Positions 43,620 through 52,800 of a stretch of DNA of 64,000 nucleotides are shown here, in pieces. The notes under the pieces are model-generated. The model was not told the origin of the DNA. It did not search any database and saw nothing but the letters and a program-made list of their open reading frames with translations. Numbering within the stretch: the stretch's first letter is position 1; every line of letters begins with the position of its first letter. Both the position numbers and the translations under genes were made by a program. Source of the DNA: JBJMHZ01 sp045807125 (GTDB taxonomy: Bacteria; Actinomycetota; Actinomycetes; JAWWOL01); NCBI GenBank assembly GCA_045807125.1, contig JBJMHZ010000042.1, positions 1 to 64,000 on the forward strand, written 5' to 3'.

Positions 43620-44195
43620 CTACTGGCCGTAGCCCGGGATGCCGGCGCGCGCCCGCACGGTGCGGACGAAGAGATAGACCGTTCCCTGCTGCGAGCACGC
43701 GCGGAACCGCAGCGGCACGAACGCCGCCTTGGTCGTGCCGGGTGGGTAGACGCGGAGCCCGGTGGCGGTGACCGGCTGGCAGGTCGCGGTCGAGAAGACC
43801 CCGACGTCGGTGATCCGGAGCAGGGCGTGCGCCGTGGTGCCGGGCCGGAGGACGACCGTCGCGGGCGCGAACCGGTGGTCGCGACCGGCGGCGCTGCCGA
43901 GCTGATGGCCGTTGCCGTCGACGGCCGAGACGCCAGGGAATCCGCTCAGCGTGCACGTGGTCGACGAGACGTTCGACAGCTCGAGCTCCCAGTAGGCGCT
44001 GCCGGCCGCATGGTCGTTCGTCCCCGGTCGCCACACGCGTAGGTTGGCGGTCGCGCACTTCGCGTACGCCGTTGTCGTCGCCGACGTGCTTGCCGAGCCG
44101 GTCGTCGCGCCGGCCACCGCCGTGGCGGCCAGGACGCTTGCCCCGGCGACCGCCGCGGCCAGGGTGCCCCGCCGCCAAGTCCTTGCTGTGCTCAT
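43620..44195 (-). CDS. Secreted DUF4232 protein
   Basis: 191 residues with a Tat- or Sec-like signal (MSTARTWRRGTLAAAVAG onward, to about residue 36). The mature domain starts at AYAKCATANLRVW and has two Cys pairs (CATANL, CTLSGFPG, CQPVTATG, RFRACSQ) likely to form disulfides, as in DUF4232 proteins common in actinobacteria. Function unknown. GGAGG 5 nt before the ATG supports the start. Confidence 0.85.
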   Translation of the reverse strand: MSTARTWRRGTLAAAVAGASVLAATAVAGATTGSASTSATTTAYAKCATANLRVWRPGTNDHAAGSAYWELELSNVSSTTCTLSGFPGVSAVDGNGHQLGSAAGRDHRFAPATVVLRPGTTAHALLRITDVGVFSTATCQPVTATGLRVYPPGTTKAAFVPLRFRACSQQGTVYLFVRTVRARAGIPGYGQ

Positions 44196-44301
44196 GATGA
44201 CCTCCGACAGAGACGGGTCCGGGCGTGGACCGTCGCCCCCGTGTGACGCCTACCGAGCCGGACCGGTTGGCGTCGAGCCGGAATGACTTGCCATCGCTTG
44301 C

Positions 44302-45261
44302 ATGTCAGCCGGAAGAATGATCGGTGTGAGCCACGCCACGTACCGCATACCGGACATCGTCGCAGCCAAGGCGACAGCGGCCGGCGACGACGGAATCCGA
44401 TGGCTGCAGGCCATCGATGACACCGTGAGCGACCTGGCCGCGCAGTGGTCGATCACGATCGGCCGGCAGCTCTCGGGCGGAACGACGGCGCTGGTCGTCC
44501 GCGCCACGCTGGCCTCCGGCGAGCCGGCCGTCCTGAAGCTCGCCGTACCGGGGAGCTCGTTCGCCGCTCAGGCACGGACGCTCGTCGCGGCCGAGGGCCG
44601 CGGGTACGTGCGAGCGCTCGCCCATGACGCAGCGCGCGACGCGGTCCTGCTGGAGGGGCTCGGCGAGCGGCTCGACCGCTCGGGCCGACCAGCGGAGGCG
44701 CAGCTGACCACGCTGGGGCGGCTCCTCCGGGTTGCCTGGGAGGTACCCCGACCGGACGAGGCTCCGCACGACAAGGCGTCGTCCCTCGCCGAGCTGGTCC
44801 GCGAGCTCGCCGGCAGTCTCGGTCCGGCGTGCCCGACTCATGTGATCGAGCGCGCGCTGCGCTGCGCGGCCGGGCGCGCGGCCGCGTTCCTTCCTGAGCG
44901 CTGCGTCACGGTGCACGGCGACGCGGCGGCAGCGAACGTGCTCGCGGTGCCGCATCCGCGTGAGGGGGCGGTCGACGGATACGTCTTCGTCGACCCGGAC
45001 GGCTTCGTCGGCGATCCCGAGTACGACCTCGGCGTCGCGGTCCGCGACTGGGGCCCGGAGCTGCTCGCGGCCCCCGATCCGCGCCCGATGCTGCGCGGCT
45101 GGTGCGACCTGCTGGCGGCCGAGACCGGCGCCGACCCGGCCGCGGTCTGGGAGTGGGGCTACCTGGAGCGGGTCTCCACCGGCCTGTACCTGCTCTCGCT
45201 GGGCGCGAAGGAGTGGGCGGCTCCGTTCCTCACGACCGCCGCCGCGCTCGCCGCCGGATGA
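44302..45261 (+). CDS. Aminoglycoside/hydroxyurea phosphotransferase-like kinase (APH(6) type)
   Basis: 319 residues with a kinase fold. ATP-lobe strand EPAVLKLAVP, catalytic loop VHGDAAAANVLA and metal-binding VDPDGFVGDPEYDLG resemble streptomycin 6-kinases and hydroxyurea phosphotransferases. It could phosphorylate an aminoglycoside or a metabolite; resistance is not proven. Starts at 44302, 44317 (ATG) and 44326 (GTG) are all possible. I use the first. Confidence 0.78.
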   Translation: MSAGRMIGVSHATYRIPDIVAAKATAAGDDGIRWLQAIDDTVSDLAAQWSITIGRQLSGGTTALVVRATLASGEPAVLKLAVPGSSFAAQARTLVAAEGRGYVRALAHDAARDAVLLEGLGERLDRSGRPAEAQLTTLGRLLRVAWEVPRPDEAPHDKASSLAELVRELAGSLGPACPTHVIERALRCAAGRAAAFLPERCVTVHGDAAAANVLAVPHPREGAVDGYVFVDPDGFVGDPEYDLGVAVRDWGPELLAAPDPRPMLRGWCDLLAAETGADPAAVWEWGYLERVSTGLYLLSLGAKEWAAPFLTTAAALAAG

Positions 45262-45355
45262 CGACGCCGGTGACCGGGGTGGACGAAACCACCGCGACAG
45301 CGCACGATTCCTCCCACGGACCGGTCAAGCTCCGGGCCGCCGCACGAGGAGGCGC

Positions 45356-46825
45356 ATGACTCCCGGACGGAGCGCCGACAAGGGCTCGTACGACTACGAC
45401 CTCATCGTCATCGGCTCCGGGCCGGGCGGGCAGCGGGCTGCGGTCGCCGCGGCGAAGCTGGGCCGGCGGGCGATCGTCATCGACCGGCGGACGATGATCG
45501 GCGGGGTCTGCGTCAACACCGGCACCATCCCGTCGAAGACCCTGCGCGAGGCCGTACTGCATCTCACCGGTTTCTCCCAGCGCGAGATGTACGGCTCGAG
45601 CTACCGGGTGAAGCGCGACATAACGGTGTCGGACCTGAGCGCGCGGACGCAGCACGTGATCGGGCGCGAGATCGAGGTGGTGCGCAGCCAGCTGTTCCGC
45701 AACCACGTCGAGGTGATGACGGGCACGGCTCGCTTCCTCGACCCGCATCACGTCGTCGTGCACGAGGTGGAGACCGACACGGAGCACCACGTCAGCGGCG
45801 ACAAGGTCGTCATAGCGGTGGGAACCCATCCGGCGCGTCCGTCCCACGTGCCGTTCGACGGCAGCCGCATCGTCGACTCCGACCAGGTGCTCGCCATCGA
45901 CCGGGTCCCCGACACCATGGTCGTCGTCGGGGCGGGAGTCATCGGCACCGAGTACGCGTCGATGTTCGCCGCGCTCGGTACCCGCGTCACGCTGGTCGAG
46001 CACCGCGACCGGATGCTCGACTTCTGCGACGACGAGATCGTCGAGTCCCTGAAGTTCCACCTGCGCGACCAGGCGATGACGTTCCGGTTCGGGGAGCGCG
46101 TCGCCACCGTCGAGGCGCGCGCCCGCGGCACGGTGACGGTGCTCGAGAGCGGCAAGAAGATCCCGGCCGACGTGGTGATGTACTCGGCCGGGCGGCAGGG
46201 CATGACCGAGGAGCTCGACCTGGAGCGAGCCGGGCTCAGCGCGGACGACCGCGGCCGCATCAAGGTGGATTCGGAGTTCCGCACGACGGTCGACAACATC
46301 TACGCCGTCGGTGACGTCATCGGCTTCCCGGCGCTCGCAGCGACCTCCATGGAGCAAGGGCGCTGCGCCGCGCACGCGGCGTTCGGCGAGCCGCTGTCCA
46401 GCGCTGGCGGCCTGCAGCCGTACGGGATCTACACGATCCCGGAGATCAGCTACGTGGGCGCCACCGAGGCGGAGCTGACCTCGTCGTCGATCCCGTACGA
46501 GGTCGGCGTCGCCCGCTACCGCGAGCTGGCCCGCGGTCAGATCGTCGGTGACCCGTACGGCATGCTCAAGCTGCTCGTATCGACCGACGACCGGCGCCTG
46601 CTTGGCGTGCATGTCTTCGGGACGTCGGCCACCGAGCTCGTCCACATCGGCCAAGCCGTCATGGGCTGCGGGGGCACGGTCGACTACCTCGTGGACACGG
46701 TCTTCAACTTCCCGACGCTGTCGGAGGCGTACAAGGTCGCCGCGCTGAACGCCGTCAACAAGATCAACAGCGTCCGCCGACTGCTCGACCGCGACGAGCC
46801 GGCGAGAGCACCGACCGAGCCCTGA
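45356..46825 (+). CDS. sthA: Soluble pyridine nucleotide transhydrogenase
   Basis: 489 residues, a two-dinucleotide-binding flavoprotein. FAD motif LIVIGSGPGGQRAAVAAAKLG, the redox-region variant GGVCVNTGTIPSKTL (a single Cys instead of a disulfide, as in SthA), NAD motif VVVGAGVIGTEYASMF and the C-terminal dimer domain. It interconverts NADH and NADPH. GAGGAG precedes the ATG. It is 94 nt after the kinase gene. Confidence 0.92.
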   Translation: MTPGRSADKGSYDYDLIVIGSGPGGQRAAVAAAKLGRRAIVIDRRTMIGGVCVNTGTIPSKTLREAVLHLTGFSQREMYGSSYRVKRDITVSDLSARTQHVIGREIEVVRSQLFRNHVEVMTGTARFLDPHHVVVHEVETDTEHHVSGDKVVIAVGTHPARPSHVPFDGSRIVDSDQVLAIDRVPDTMVVVGAGVIGTEYASMFAALGTRVTLVEHRDRMLDFCDDEIVESLKFHLRDQAMTFRFGERVATVEARARGTVTVLESGKKIPADVVMYSAGRQGMTEELDLERAGLSADDRGRIKVDSEFRTTVDNIYAVGDVIGFPALAATSMEQGRCAAHAAFGEPLSSAGGLQPYGIYTIPEISYVGATEAELTSSSIPYEVGVARYRELARGQIVGDPYGMLKLLVSTDDRRLLGVHVFGTSATELVHIGQAVMGCGGTVDYLVDTVFNFPTLSEAYKVAALNAVNKINSVRRLLDRDEPARAPTEP

Positions 46826-46965
46826 GCGACGGCGTGCGGCCCGTCGATCACCGACCACGTCTCGATCAGGCAGGGCCGGGAGCTCGTGGAGGACAGCGAC
46901 CGCGTCGTGACGAGGGGCTTCGCCGAGACCTACCACGCCTTGCTCGTCCAGGGCGCGACGCTGCC

Positions 46966-46971
46966 TACACT
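46966..46971 (+). promoter_or_regulatory. Possible -10 box for tRNA-Lys
   Basis: TACACT 13 nt before the tRNA. The best -35 (TTGCTC at 46940) is 20 nt away, which is too long, so this is tentative. Confidence 0.3.
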
Positions 46972-46984
46972 TGCTCCCACTGCC

Positions 46985-47057
46985 GGGCCGTTAGCTCAAC
47001 TGGCAGAGCAGCGGACTTTTAATCCGCGGGTTCTGGGTTCGATCCCCAGGCGGCCCA
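46985..47057 (+). tRNA. tRNA-Lys (anticodon TTT)
   Basis: 73 nt. Acceptor GGGCCGT pairs with GCGGCCC (one T-G pair). The D arm is AGCTC..GAGC, the anticodon stem GCGGA/TCCGC with loop CTTTTAA puts TTT at 47018-47020, and the T arm is CTGGG-TTCGATC-CCCAG. The discriminator is A and only CC of CCA follows (ACCT), so CCA is added after transcription. Confidence 0.95.
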
Positions 47058-47059
47058 CC
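47044..47059 (+). repeat. tRNA-Lys 3' end, candidate attachment core
   Basis: CCCCAGGCGGCCCACC at the tRNA 3' end. It recurs with one mismatch at 48236-48251 in the same orientation. Confidence 0.35.
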
Positions 47060-47933
47060 TCCCGTTACCTGCGGTGCCGCCTAGAGCCGCAGGCGGTGGG
47101 CAAGGCACGAACGCGCGCGCGGAGGGGCCGGGGTCGCAGTACAACGGGGAGAGGGATCGTCGTGGCTGCGTACGGGGCGTCGACGCGACATGGGTCTCCG
47201 TCGGGTGCCGTCAAACTAGGAGGGGCTGATCCGAGCGTGTCGATCGCGCGTCTTGCGGTGGAGCGCGCGTCGAGCTGCCGGATTCGGTACGTCCCCGGAA
47301 GCCAGCTGACAGCTACCGCATCAGGATCAACCGAATCGCCGACCCGACCGCGCGGCAGGATCGTGAGCCCGTTGTCGATTCCAGCGCCCAGGTGCCTCCA
47401 GGTAGCCAGCGGAGCGCGTCTTCGCCCGGGGAGGACGTTGCCCAGGGAAGAGGATTGGAGAGAGCCCCGATGGCTGTGGCGGTATAGCCGAACCGGTATA
47501 CGTACCCGTCCGAGTCGCGCGCCCCGACCTCAACTTGAAGCAAATCCGTTGTGCATCGAGCTGGCGGCGTACGACGAGACGGTCGAGCAAGGCGTCGCAC
47601 CGGTCACGCCACCCGCAGGGATCGTGAAGGGACAGGGCGGGAACGCGACCGTGGCGACGTTCGCCATCGCACTCTCGGGCTCGTGCTCAGTTGCGCGTCC
47701 TGGTCTGGCATCTAGCCCGGTGTCGACTGGGCGGGTCGACTCGACCGGGCCCCTCCCGCCCCGCGCAGCCGGGGCGTAATGTCCCGTTCCGATCAGTGGC
47801 AGCGGACTCTCGGGGGCCTCCATGGCAGGCGGACTCGGCCGGCGCGTGAAGCGCCCGGCGCATACGAGCAGGCGGTGACCGCGCTGGGCTCGGTCCCGCC
47901 GATCCGCCCAGCCACGGCCGCCACTCAAACGCG
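47058..47933. other. 876-bp region without an intact gene
   Basis: Starts at the tRNA-Lys 3' end. Frames are broken and G+C is lower than that of neighbours. It contains the possible frameshifted remnant at 47216-47670 and nothing else I can support. Confidence 0.4.
47216..47670 (-). pseudogene. Possible frameshifted remnant of a secreted-type protein
   Basis: Three minus-strand pieces in different frames read like one protein: MANVATVAFPPCPFTIPAG onward, then EVGARDSDGYVYRFGYTATAI up to RWLPGGTW, then GIDNGLTILPRGRVG up to AVSWLPGTYRI with a stop at 47216. At least two frameshifts are needed. No family is recognised, and chance cannot be excluded. Confidence 0.25.
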
Positions 47934-48062
47934 CTAGTGAGGCGTGCAGCAGAGGACTCCAGCAGGGCCGGCGGCTAGCTGATCTGCCGCCGCTGGGGCT
48001 GCGACGAGCGCCGTCAGTGCGGCGACGACGGCAAGCAGGACGGTGGCAGCGATTCGACGCAT
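47934..48062 (-). CDS. Tiny secreted peptide ORF
   Basis: 42 codons. It has a textbook signal peptide: MRRIAATVLLAVVAALTALV then an AAPAAA cleavage site. The mature part would be only about 16 residues, ending GVLCCTPH with adjacent cysteines. A GGAG lies about 12 nt before the ATG. It lies inside the decayed region after tRNA-Lys and is divergent from the radical SAM gene 600 bp away. No family is recognised. It could be a peptide precursor, a lipoprotein fragment or a chance ORF. Confidence 0.4.
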   Translation of the reverse strand: MRRIAATVLLAVVAALTALVAAPAAADQLAAGPAGVLCCTPH

Positions 48063-48235
48063 GATGACGTGCGCTCCGATCTTGTCGGCCGGTAGGTTCG
48101 GTGCGCCGCCAGTATCCAGCAACCCGCCGCGAGTTACTGGACCGTCCGGCCCGACGCGGCAGCTCGCTGCGCGCGGACATCGAGCAGTGGATCGGCCCGA
48201 CCATCGACCGCCGCCCAGGCCGACCACCGGTGCCA

Positions 48236-48251
48236 CCCCGGGCGGCCCACC
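48236..48251 (+). repeat. Att-like copy of the tRNA-Lys 3' end
   Basis: CCCCGGGCGGCCCACC matches 15 of 16 bases of 47044-47059, same orientation. It lies 132 nt beyond the 3' side of the integrase fragment, the usual place of an attachment site. Confidence 0.35.
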
Positions 48252-48382
48252 CGCCGTGGCCTGCGCTGACGCCCAACCGCGCTCGAGGAATCGCCAGCCG
48301 GTGGTGCCATTCCGGTGCCAATCAGCGTCGTCCGCCGTGCTGGGTGCCCTGCTCGCACGCGAGCGGACGCGGGCGAGCGGCG

Positions 48383-48454
48383 CGTCAGCGCGATCTGCGA
48401 GTGACCGACGATCGTCATGACACGCGGGCCGGGAGTCCCTGTTGCAGCAGGCCC
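48383..48454 (-). pseudogene. C-terminal fragment of a tyrosine-recombinase integrase
   Basis: Reads LLQQGLPARV, then after a one-base loss MTIVGHSQIALT. This matches the conserved end of actinobacterial phage integrases (LLLAQGVPARVVMEILGHSQIALT from memory, in parts). The expected catalytic tyrosine region after IALT is not in frame. Clearly a relic. Confidence 0.6.
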
Positions 48455-48555
48455 GCTCGGCGAGGAGCGATGCCGAGCGGGTCGTCCCGGCTCTGGTCGG
48501 GTCCGGCGACGAAGCCGTCGAGCGAGATCGACATGTGACAGGTGGTACGGCTCAT
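48415..48555 (-). pseudogene. Truncated dihydrofolate-reductase-family gene fused to integrase debris
   Basis: 46 codons from ATG 48555. Residues 9-29 (ISLDGFVAGPDQS then RDDPLG) are the standard N-terminus of the RibD-C/dihydrofolate-reductase-like family. After PLGI the sequence changes to the integrase piece PARRAG-like LLQQGLPARV and stops. Only about 29 of roughly 190 residues remain, so this is a deletion scar. Confidence 0.6.
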
Positions 48556-48661
48556 GCCCACCGAGACGATCGGGCGCCGGCGAAGTCATCGGTGCCGACC
48601 CGGCCTGTCCGCCCGTCCGGCTGCCTCGGTTGGTCGCGATCATCCTGGGTACTGCGCCGCC

Positions 48662-49684
48662 ATGCCGTCCATCCCAGGACCGGTCGCCGCGCCGCGGCCA
48701 CCCCTTCCCCGGCACGTGCAGATCGAGGTCACGTCCGCGTGCAACCTGCGCTGCCGGATGTGCCTCGTCCGGTACGCGCCGGCCGTGAACAAGGCCGAGG
48801 GCGCCATCCCGTACGAGCTCTTCACCAAGATCGTCGACGACGACCCGGCGCTCGAGGTCGTCACCCTGCAGGGCCTCGGCGAGCCGCTGCTGCACCCCCG
48901 CATCGTCGACATGGTCGGCTACCTGACCGCGCGCGGCATCCGCTGCGGCTTCAGCACCAACGCCACGCTGCTGACACCCACGCGCGCGGCGGCGCTCATC
49001 GACGCCGGCATCGGCTGGCTCCATGTGTCCCTCGACGGCGCGACGCCGGATGTGTACGAGGGCGTTCGTGACGGAGGCCGCTTCGACGTCGCCGTCTCCA
49101 ACCTGCGCGGTCTCGTGGCCGCCAAGCGGTCCCACGGCGGCGGCGATCCCCGCATCGAGGTGACCTTCGTCGCGATGCGCAGCAATCTCGGCGACCTGCC
49201 GGCGCTCGTCCGGCTGGTGGCCGGCATCGGTGGCATCGACCGCATCCGGGTGCAGAACCTCTCGCACACGTTCGACGACACCGATCCGGCCGGCCGCTAC
49301 GCCGAGATCAGGGCCTTCGCTGCGGACGAGGCGCTGTTCGGCGGAGACGACCGCGAGCGCACCGAGCTGACGTTCGCCGCGGCGGCCCGGCTGGCGGAAG
49401 CCCTCGGGGTGACTCTCAGACTGCCCACCAACGACATCGCGCCGCCGCCCCAGCGACCGGGGTGCAGCTGGCCGTTCGAGGCGGCCTACGTCACCAGTCG
49501 CGGCCGCGTGCAGCCCTGCTGCATGGTGATGGGCGACGACCGGGCCACCCTCGGCGATCTGCGCGAGAGATCCTTCGCCGGGGTCTGGTCGTCGCCGGCG
49601 TACGACGACTTCCGCTCGAGGCTCCTCGCCGACGATCCGCCCGAGGTCTGCCGCGGCTGCTCGATGTACCGCGGCGTCTTCTGA
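48662..49684 (+). CDS. Radical SAM protein with SPASM-like C-terminus
   Basis: 340 residues. The radical SAM cluster motif is CNLRCRMC (Cx3Cx2C) near residue 25. The TIM-barrel includes LQGLGEPLLHP and GFSTNATLL. The C-terminus has additional cysteines (GCSWPF, QPCCMVMGD, CRGCSMYRG) suited to one or two auxiliary iron-sulfur clusters, as in SPASM/twitch enzymes that modify peptides or proteins. Substrate is unknown. The start ATG 48662 was chosen because the sequence before it is debris. Confidence 0.88.
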   Translation: MPSIPGPVAAPRPPLPRHVQIEVTSACNLRCRMCLVRYAPAVNKAEGAIPYELFTKIVDDDPALEVVTLQGLGEPLLHPRIVDMVGYLTARGIRCGFSTNATLLTPTRAAALIDAGIGWLHVSLDGATPDVYEGVRDGGRFDVAVSNLRGLVAAKRSHGGGDPRIEVTFVAMRSNLGDLPALVRLVAGIGGIDRIRVQNLSHTFDDTDPAGRYAEIRAFAADEALFGGDDRERTELTFAAAARLAEALGVTLRLPTNDIAPPPQRPGCSWPFEAAYVTSRGRVQPCCMVMGDDRATLGDLRERSFAGVWSSPAYDDFRSRLLADDPPEVCRGCSMYRGVF

Positions 49685-49778
49685 GCCGACCGGCGCAAAG
49701 CGGGGCGCTCGCGCCGCGCGAGCGAACGTTCACAGGTTGAGCACGGTCACCACTGTCCACAGGTGAACCTTTCATGCC

Positions 49779-49809
49779 TTGACAGTGTCGGTGGCGACGC
49801 AGAACGTAT
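49779..49809 (+). promoter_or_regulatory. Candidate promoter of the GH15 gene
   Basis: TTGACA at 49779-49784 and an imperfect -10 around ACGTAT (49804-49809), spacing 19 nt, 28 nt before the start codon. An isolated GTTCACC-like unit lies nearby at about 49759-49765 (minus strand). Confidence 0.3.
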
Positions 49810-49837
49810 GCCTCCTCCGGACCCAGGGGAGGTCTCC

Positions 49838-52800
49838 GTGCGCCGTACGACAATCGCCGCCGTCGTGATCGCCACCGTCGCACCGCTGCTGCCGGGCAGC
49901 GGCGTCGCAGCCGTCGCGGCCTCCGCCGCCGGCGCGACGGGAGCAGCCGCGGCCGGCGTCGCCCCGGGAGCGCCCGGGGCCACCAGCTACTACGACGTGG
50001 CCCGCAAGGACTGCGTCGGCACCGCGGCCAGCCGCGACTCCACGATCTGGTTCACCGTCGCCGACGGCGTCCTCTCCGACGTCTACGAGCCGACCGTCGA
50101 CACCACCAACGTCAAGACCCTGCAGTACGCGGTCACCGACGGCCGGTCCTGGACCGAGCTGCAGAGCCGCGACCTGCGCTACGCCGTCAGCGCCGATCCG
50201 AGCGGCATGGCCTGCACGGTCACCTCGACCAGCAGCGCGCACGGCTACCGGATCGTGACCACCTACGTCGCCGACCCCGCGCGCGACGCGATCGTCATGC
50301 GCACCAAGCTGATCGGCGGCGCCGGCCTGCGCCTGTTCGCCCGGCTCGACCCGCTCATCGGCGGCAACGGTGGCGGTGGCAGCGACAACGGCGGGGCCGA
50401 CTCGGCGGTGGTCGACACGTCCACCGGCGCCCGGGTGCCCGTCGCGTACGACACCAACACGGTCACCCAGGCGGCCAACCGCGACTACGGCGTCCCCACC
50501 TACGCCGCCCTGCGCGCGGCGGCCGGGTTCTCGTACGCGAGCGTCGGCTACGCGGGCACCGCGAGCGACGGCCTCGCCATGCTCGACGGCGCCCACCTGC
50601 TCACCGGCTACGCCAGCGCACCCGATGGGCACGTCGCGCTCACCGCGCGGGTCCGGCTGAGCAGCAGCGGCGAGGCCACCCTGGCCCTGGGCTTCGGCCG
50701 CACCAAGGCCGCTGCGCTGCAGGTCGCGGGGGCGTCGGCCACGACCCCGTTCGCCACCACGCTGGTGCACTACCTCAACGGCTGGTACCGGTACGACGCC
50801 GGCCTCCGCCAGCCGAGCGGGAGCCTGTCCGGCGCGCTCCAGCAGGCTTACTACCGCTCGGTCAACGTGGTGAAGGCGAGCGAGGACAAGACCTACCCCG
50901 GTGCGATCGCGGCGGGCCTCGCGTCGCCGTGGGGCCAGGCGATCAGTGCGGCCGCCACGCCGGACGGCAAGGCCAACTACTTCGGCTCCTACCGGGAGGT
51001 CTTCGCCCGCGACCTGTACGAGGCATTCACCGGCCTGCTCGTCGCCGGTGACCGCGCGACCGCCCGCGACGCCACCCGCTTCCTCTTCATCCGCCAGCAG
51101 CAGGCCGACGGCTCCATGCCGCGCAACTCGCTGCTCAACGGGCTGCCCGCCCCCGACACCGGCGGCATCCAGCTCGACGAGACGTCGTACCCGCTGCTGA
51201 TGGCCTGGCAGTCGGGCCTTACCAACCACTGGCTCTACGTCAACCACGTGCGCCGCGCCGCGGACTTCGTCGTGGCGCACGGTCCCTCGTTCGGCGTCGA
51301 GCGGTGGGAGGAGCAGAGCGGCTACTCGCCGTCGACCATCGCAGCCGAGATCGCCGGACTGACCGCCGCGGCACGGATCGCCGCGCTCAACGGCGACGAC
51401 GGGCGGTCGCGGGTCTACCAGGCGACGGCCGACGACTTCGCGCGGCACGTCAAGGGCTGGACGGTCACGACGACCGGCCCCTACGCGCCGCGCTACTTCA
51501 TCCGGCTGTCCAAGACCGGCGACCCCGACGCCGCGGTCAGCTACGGCCTCGGCAACGGCGGCCCCACCGCCGACCAGCGCTCTGTCGTCGACGCCGGCTT
51601 CCTCGAGCTCGTCCGCCTGGGCATCCTGCGGCCGCTCGACACCGACGTGCAGGCCTCGATCCCGGTCGTCGACAAGGTGATCCGGCGCAGCACGCCGACC
51701 GGTGACGGCTTCTACCGCTACGGCACCGACGCGCCCGGCAGCGAGGACGGCTACGGCGACTGCTACGAGCCGGACCCCACGTCCTGCTCGCCGTCCGGCG
51801 CGCCCTGGCCGACCACCAACACCGGCTCCGGCCACCTGTGGCCGGTCCTCGCCGGCGAGCGCGCCGAGCAGGCGCTGTCCAGCGGCCACCCGCGGGTCGC
51901 GGCGACCCTGCTCGCCAGCATGCAGCGGATGGCGTCCGGCGTAGGACTCGAGCCGGAGCAGGCCTGGGAGGACCCGCCGCTGCCGGCCGCCCCGTACGGC
52001 AGCGACCCCGCCACGGCATCCATCGGGTTCAGGACGGGCCACCCGGCCGGCTCGGCCAGCCCGCTCACGTGGGCGCAGGCGCAGTACGCCCGGCTCGCCC
52101 GCGCCATCGGCCAGAGCCGGCCGCTGGAGCAGCCGCGGATCGTAGTGGCCCGCTACGTGAGCCGCGGGATGCCGGGCGCGCTGCCGCTGACGGTCACCGC
52201 GCCGGCCGACCAGGCCACCGTCAGCACGGCCACCGTGACGGTCAGCGGCACCACGGCGGCCGGCGCCCACGTCGACGTGGCGAGCGCCAGCACCACCTCG
52301 ACCGGCGCCGCGCGGGTCGTCTCGACGACGGCCGGCTCCAACGGGCACTTCTCGGTGACCGCGCCGGCCGGCTTCGGCACGACGATCCTGACGATCACCG
52401 CGACCCTCGACCGCCGCACCGCCTACGCGCAGCGCACGGTGAACAACGCCAGCCTGCCGGGCACGACGGTGCTGTCGGTCACCGACCCGATGGGCGACGA
52501 CAACGGGCCCGGCACCTACGCCTACCCGACGTCGACCGACTTCGTACCGGGCTCGTTCGACCTGACCGCGATGAAGGTCGCGCAGACCGGCACCGACGTC
52601 TACGTGCAGCTCTCGCTGCGCGAGCTCACCGAGACGTTCGGCAACCCGATCGGCGCCCAGCTGTTCGACCTGTACGTGCGCGACCCCGCGGTGAGCGCCA
52701 CCTCGACCGCGGCCGCCTTCCCCAGCCGCAACTACACGATCGCCACGAGCGACGCCTGGAGCCAGCGGATCGAGGTGCAGGGCTTCGCGACCCCGGTGTG

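Larger units (their letters stand above)
48063..48661. other. 599-bp region of gene debris
   Basis: Between the tiny peptide ORF and the radical SAM gene. It holds an att-like copy of the tRNA-Lys end (48236-48251), an integrase fragment and a dihydrofolate-reductase-like fragment. No intact gene. Confidence 0.5.

Noticed and set aside
47077..47096. CCGCCT/AGGCGG hairpin after tRNA-Lys as terminator
   Set aside because: Only 6 bp, no T-run, and such pairs are frequent by chance at this G+C.
46886..47779. Plus-strand open frame running through tRNA-Lys
   Set aside because: It crosses the tRNA, has no ribosome site, and its codon use is unlike the neighbours.
49723..49766. GTTCACA and GGTGAAC pair before the GH15 gene
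   Set aside because: The arms are too far apart and unphased for a PHO box, and the link to carbohydrate use would be odd.
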